Shown here one piece after another: positions 60,775 through 64,000 of a DNA stretch of 64,000 nucleotides; the stretch's first letter is position 1; the number at the start of each line of letters is the position of its first letter. Made by a program: the position numbers and the translations under genes. Source of the stretch: Chromatiaceae bacterium (GTDB taxonomy: Bacteria > Pseudomonadota > Gammaproteobacteria > Chromatiales > Chromatiaceae); contig JACKMP010000009.1 in the NCBI GenBank assembly GCA_024235315.1, positions 1 through 64,000 of the forward strand, written 5' to 3'. The notes under the pieces were generated by a model that saw only the letters and a list, made by a program, of their open reading frames with translations, had not been told where the DNA came from and searched no databases.

Positions 60775-61873
60775 CAGAAGGACATTCATCCGACTGGGCC
60801 TGGGCGGCCTGCTGCTCGGCCCGGCAATGGTGGTGGCGGGCACCGGCGCCGGACGGCAGCGCCTGCTCAGCTGTCGCAGCGACGACAGCGGCGGCCATTT
60901 CCTCAGCATGGTCGACGTCGACGGCGGTCGGCTGCTGGATGTCGCGTTGCCGGGGCGAGGGCATGGGCTCGCCGTCGACCCGATGCAGCTTCGTGCCGCG
61001 GTGTTCGCACGTCGCCCCGGCACCTTCGCATGGATCGTCGACCTCGCCGGCGGGCAGGTCTCGCACAGGATCGCCGCAGCGCCCGGCCGGCACTTCTACG
61101 GACACGGACAGTTCACAGCCGACGGCGCGCGACTGCTGTGCAGCGAGAACGACTATGCCTCGGGCGACGGCGTGATCGGGGTATACGACGCGAGCGACAG
61201 TTACCGGCGTCTCGGTGAGCTGCCCAGCCACGGTGTCGGCCCCCACGAGATCAGGTTGCTGGCCGATGGCCGCACGCTGGTGATCGCCAACGGCGGGATC
61301 CGTACCCACCCCGATCTGCCGCGCGTCAAGTCGAACCTGGCGAGCATGCGTCCCAATCTCGCCTACGTCGATGTTGCCAGCGGCCGGTTGCTGCACCGGC
61401 ACGAACCCGAGGGGCGATGGCACCAGCTGAGTATCCGCCATATCGATGTGTCACCCGACGACCGGGTCGCGGTGGGGATGCAGTTCGAAGGTGACTCCCG
61501 ACTTTTGCCGCCGCTGATCGCCATACAACAAGCGGAGCAGCCGCTGCGGCTGTTGAGTGCGCCGGACGGGGTGCAGCGGCGACTGAGGAACTACTGCGGC
61601 AGTGTGGCATTCGATGCAGACGGGCTGCGTTTCGCCGTGTCATCGCCGCGTGGCGGGCTGGTCACCTTCTGGAGCACCGGGGGTGACTACCTTGGTCTGC
61701 ACGAGCAGGCCGACGCATGCGGCATCGGCCGAACGGCTGGCGGCGGGCAGGGATTCGTGGTCAGTGACGGCGGGGGTACCGTGACACGGGTCGACGAAGA
61801 CCTCGCAGCGACGGCTCGGACCTCGTTCCCCGGCTGCCGCTGGGACAATCACCTGCTGACGCTGCGGCGCTGA
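60764..61873 (+). CDS. DUF1513 beta-propeller protein
   Basis: A 369-residue protein exported by the Tat route (RRTFIRLGLGG at residues 5-15). It is composed of repeated strands with 'GHGLAVDPMQLRAAVFARRPG', 'ARLLCSENDYASGDGVIGVYD', 'GVGPHEIRLLADGRTLVIANGG' and 'IDVSPDDRVAVGMQ', i.e. a WD40-like propeller (COG3490). It overlaps the imelysin gene by 11 bases and closes the iron-regulated operon. The function is unknown. Confidence 0.85.
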   Translation: MAIDRRTFIRLGLGGLLLGPAMVVAGTGAGRQRLLSCRSDDSGGHFLSMVDVDGGRLLDVALPGRGHGLAVDPMQLRAAVFARRPGTFAWIVDLAGGQVSHRIAAAPGRHFYGHGQFTADGARLLCSENDYASGDGVIGVYDASDSYRRLGELPSHGVGPHEIRLLADGRTLVIANGGIRTHPDLPRVKSNLASMRPNLAYVDVASGRLLHRHEPEGRWHQLSIRHIDVSPDDRVAVGMQFEGDSRLLPPLIAIQQAEQPLRLLSAPDGVQRRLRNYCGSVAFDADGLRFAVSSPRGGLVTFWSTGGDYLGLHEQADACGIGRTAGGGQGFVVSDGGGTVTRVDEDLAATARTSFPGCRWDNHLLTLRR

Positions 61874-61956
61874 ACAGGGCCGCCGACCAGCTGTGTCCAG
61901 GTTACTTTGGTGATTCGGCTCCCCGAACCATGAAACGGTTATTCGCCATGGTCGTT

Positions 61957-62157
61957 TCCCTCACCCCGTCCCTCTCCCGTACGCGGGAGAGGGGGCCCAG
62001 CAGAATCAGTCTAGCCTTTTCGACCTGTCCCCCTTGGTGGGTGTTGCAAAAACCCCCTCTCCCCACTGGGAGAGGGCTGGGGTGAGGGGAATTGAATGGT
62101 CAACACCATGAATTCAGGAAGATTCCCTCATCCCGACCTTCTCCCGGAGGGAGAAGG
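61957..62157. repeat. Cluster of REP-like palindromes
   Basis: Three hairpins: CCCTCTCCCG/CGGGAGAGGG (61970-61993), CCCTCTCCC/GGGAGAGGG (62055-62076) and CCTTCTCCC/GGGAGAAGG (62137-62157). The first has CCCTCACCCC on its left and the second GGGGTGAGGGG on its right, so these two form an inverted pair. They fill the ~350-base gap between the convergent DUF1513 and rubredoxin-reductase genes and may end transcription from both sides. Confidence 0.85.
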
Positions 62158-62222
62158 AGATACGCGGTTGCTCGCCCGCATGTGGGAGAGGGGGGAACGG
62201 CGACGCTGTGCGTTGTTTCAGC

Positions 62223-63623
62223 TTAAATGGGTGCAGGTGCCTGGGCGGGCAACAGGTCGGGCATGCGCTTTGCCATCTGCTGTTGCAGGCGCGTGCTGGC
62301 ACCGGCCAGCGCGAAGCCCACTTCAACACCGGCCGGGGTCCGGAAGATCGCGGACGCCTCGCCGTCTCCCAGGTCCAGTTCCCAGGCCCCATCGGTGCCG
62401 GGCGGCGGTGGGCACACCACCAGCGGAAGCGCTGGCGTCTTGACCACGACGGGCAGGGCAGGCAGCAGCAGCGGCGTCTCGGTGCCGGTCAGGGTGGCGG
62501 CCAGCGCCCGGGTCTGCGCCAGCAGTGGTGCGATGAAAGGCAGAGGGCCGGCTTCGGTCCGGGCGCAGTCGCCCACGGCGAAGATACGCGGGTCGCTGGT
62601 GCGCAACAGACGATCGACGGTGATGCCATTGTCGACCTCCAGCCCGGCCTCGCGTGCCAGCGCGGTACGCGCGGTGAGGCCGACCGCAGACAGCGCGTGG
62701 TCGAACATGACCTGCGAACCGTCGTCGAGTGTCGCCAGGTTGCCGGTTTCCGCTGCCTCATAGGCGGCCACCGTGCGTCCCATGTGCAGCCGGCAGCCTG
62801 CCTGCCTCAGGGCATCCATCAGCATGCTGCCGATCTCTGCCGGCAACAACCTTGCCAACGGCCAGGGCGCGGGATCGACGATGTCGACGCCGAAACCGGC
62901 CACCGCCAGGTCGTTGGCGAACTCGCAGCCGATCAGCCCGGCGCCGATCAACAGGACCCGGCCTTCGTTTCCGATGCGTTCGCGCCAGCGGCGGTAGTCG
63001 TCGAGGTCATTGACGGTGAAGATGTCCACCGCGTCGGCACCGGTGGTGGGGAACACACGGGCGTCTGCACCCACCGCCAACACCAGGCGATCGTAGGGCA
63101 GGGTCTGTGTACCGTGCCCGCCGTCGAGCGTCAGGGTGCGTGCCGCCCGGTCGACCGCCAGGACCCGGGTACGCGGCCGGATCTCGATACCGAGGTCCGC
63201 GGCCATGGCGGCGGCGTCCTTCTGCACCATGTCATCCGGCTGGTGATGGCGCGCCAGGGCGTTGGACAACATCGGCTTGGTGTAGACCTCGCCACCGTCC
63301 GCCGTTACCACAGTAATCGGCATGTCCGCGTCCCGCCTGCGCAACTCCCTGGCCAGCGAGTAGCCGGCAAGGCCACTGCCGACGATCACCAGGGAGTGCG
63401 GGTCATGCTGGGTCACTTCCGGGTTGGCAGGCGCCGTGGCCTGTGGTGCCTCTTCAACTGGCGCGAAGTCTTCTTTGCCTGCACCGCACACGGGGCAGAC
63501 CCAGTCATCCGGGATATCCGCCCAGGCCGTGCCCGGCGCTATGCCGCCATCCGGATCACCCTGCTCGGGATCGTAGACCCAGCCACAGACGTTGCAGATG
63601 TAGCCCTGAATACTGTCCGTCAT
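62223..63623 (-). CDS. Rubredoxin fused to NAD(P)H:rubredoxin reductase
   Basis: This protein of about 466 residues starts with a rubredoxin domain (about 1-52; 'YICNVCGWVYDPEQGDP', 'WVCPVCGAGKEDF', all four iron Cys present), then an Ala/Pro linker and a pyridine-nucleotide disulfide reductase-type FAD domain ('VIVGSGLAGYSLARELR', 'VLLIGAGLIGCEFANDL', 'RIFAVGDCA'). It would pass electrons from NADH to its own rubredoxin and on to rubrerythrin, whose gene lies directly upstream. The ATG at 63623 follows GAGGTGAAGATC. A GTG at 63632 is possible. The C-terminal ~90 residues are an uncharacterised extension. Confidence 0.9.
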   Translation of the reverse strand: MTDSIQGYICNVCGWVYDPEQGDPDGGIAPGTAWADIPDDWVCPVCGAGKEDFAPVEEAPQATAPANPEVTQHDPHSLVIVGSGLAGYSLARELRRRDADMPITVVTADGGEVYTKPMLSNALARHHQPDDMVQKDAAAMAADLGIEIRPRTRVLAVDRAARTLTLDGGHGTQTLPYDRLVLAVGADARVFPTTGADAVDIFTVNDLDDYRRWRERIGNEGRVLLIGAGLIGCEFANDLAVAGFGVDIVDPAPWPLARLLPAEIGSMLMDALRQAGCRLHMGRTVAAYEAAETGNLATLDDGSQVMFDHALSAVGLTARTALAREAGLEVDNGITVDRLLRTSDPRIFAVGDCARTEAGPLPFIAPLLAQTRALAATLTGTETPLLLPALPVVVKTPALPLVVCPPPPGTDGAWELDLGDGEASAIFRTPAGVEVGFALAGASTRLQQQMAKRMPDLLPAQAPAPI

Positions 63624-63642
63624 GATCTTCACCTCACCCCAT

Positions 63643-63663
63643 CCCTCTCCCGAGGGGAGAGGG
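63643..63663. repeat. REP-like palindrome between rubrerythrin and reductase genes
   Basis: CCCTCTCCC / GGGAGAGGG with a three-base loop, preceded by CCTCACCCC. It is the same family as at 61957-62157 and lies within a probable operon, so it may reduce expression of the downstream gene. Confidence 0.8.
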
Positions 63664-63700
63664 TGCCCAATAGGCCGTATCGTCTATACGGTGCAGTACG

Positions 63701-64000
63701 CTAGGAGATCTCCTGGAACTTCGAGCCCTTGGCCTTGCATACCGGGCATTCGTCCGGCGCATCACCGATCACCGTGTGGCCGCAGACCGGGCATACACGG
63801 ATCGGTGCGTCGGCCAGATCACTGCCTGATTTGACGGCCTCCAGGGCACTGTTGAACAGCGCATGGTGGACCTTCTCCACCTCCATCGCGTAGCGCATCG
63901 ACATCGTGGCACGGCGGTCGCCTTCGGCCTCGGCGGTGGCCACCATGGGTGGGTACATCTGCTCGAACTCGTACTTCTCGCCGGCGGCGGCCTCCACGAG
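63701..64000 (-). CDS. Rubrerythrin, C-terminal part (cut by window edge)
   Basis: The visible 99 residues contain the end of the ferritin-like di-iron domain ('AAAGEKYEFEQMYPPMVATAEAEGD', 'AMEVEKVHHALFNSALEAV') and the rubredoxin-like zinc/iron ribbon ('CPVCGHTVIGDAPDECPVCKAKG', two CxxC pairs). Rubrerythrins reduce hydrogen peroxide. The reading frame continues beyond base 64000. The downstream rubredoxin-fused reductase is the likely electron donor. Confidence 0.9.
   Translation of the reverse strand, partial: LVEAAAGEKYEFEQMYPPMVATAEAEGDRRATMSMRYAMEVEKVHHALFNSALEAVKSGSDLADAPIRVCPVCGHTVIGDAPDECPVCKAKGSKFQEIS

Overview
The window is GC-rich, densely packed bacterial DNA. Its gene content points to a sulfur-oxidising gammaproteobacterium of the Chromatiales type. 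It has soxXA next to a flavocytochrome c sulfide dehydrogenase pair, an EarP/EF-P(Arg32) pair, YaeQ and DUF3087 proteins, a paired bacterioferritin with Bfd, and many c-type cytochromes. The taxonomic placement is an inference from gene content only.

Layout. 0.1-4.3 kb: a truncated DUF1214 gene, soxX-soxA, and fccA-fccB converging on them. 4.3-14.6 kb: a degraded ksgA, a large AfsR/SARP-like BTAD-ATPase regulator with a good sigma70 promoter, a berberine-bridge-type FAD oxidase, an inverted duplication that repeats this gene's control region and 5' end, a methanethiol S-methyltransferase-like gene, remnants of IS3 and IS110 elements, and a chemoreceptor. 14.6-25.5 kb: earP-efp, DUF3087, a DUF4242-nitrilase-metallohydrolase operon divergent from a membrane CadC-like regulator, an ATP-grasp protein, a methyltransferase and an enolase-superfamily enzyme. 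A dispersed intergenic repeat occurs four to six times up to here. 25.5-35.7 kb: a three-gene membrane redox chain (flavin/2Fe-2S reductase, cytochrome b, octahaem cytochrome c), a thioredoxin/beta-propeller pair, a D-aminoacylase-like amidohydrolase, CBS, lectin-like and YaeQ genes.

36.0-38.6 kb holds the most unusual system: a 72-residue secreted peptide with a sorting-signal-like C-terminus, followed by one 782-residue membrane protein that fuses a fatty-acid-hydroxylase-like domain, an exosortase with its Cys/Arg/His triad, and an EpsI-like domain. 39.0-47.4 kb is a run of four dihaem cytochromes (two clearly RoxA-like) and a lipoprotein. 47.5-51.3 kb is a zinc-type locus (DUF3299, FtsX-like permease, ATPase, DUF2796, small His/Cys protein).

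51.4-61.9 kb is an iron and haem island: hemP, an LbtU-like porin, imelysin, a MauG-like cytochrome, a HemS-like protein, two bacterioferritins with reciprocal active-site losses, bfd, and the thiol-oxidoreductase/imelysin/DUF1513 operon. Three Fur-like sites lie in it. The window ends with REP-like palindromes, a rubredoxin-fused reductase and the 3' part of a rubrerythrin gene. No tRNA, rRNA or CRISPR array was seen.
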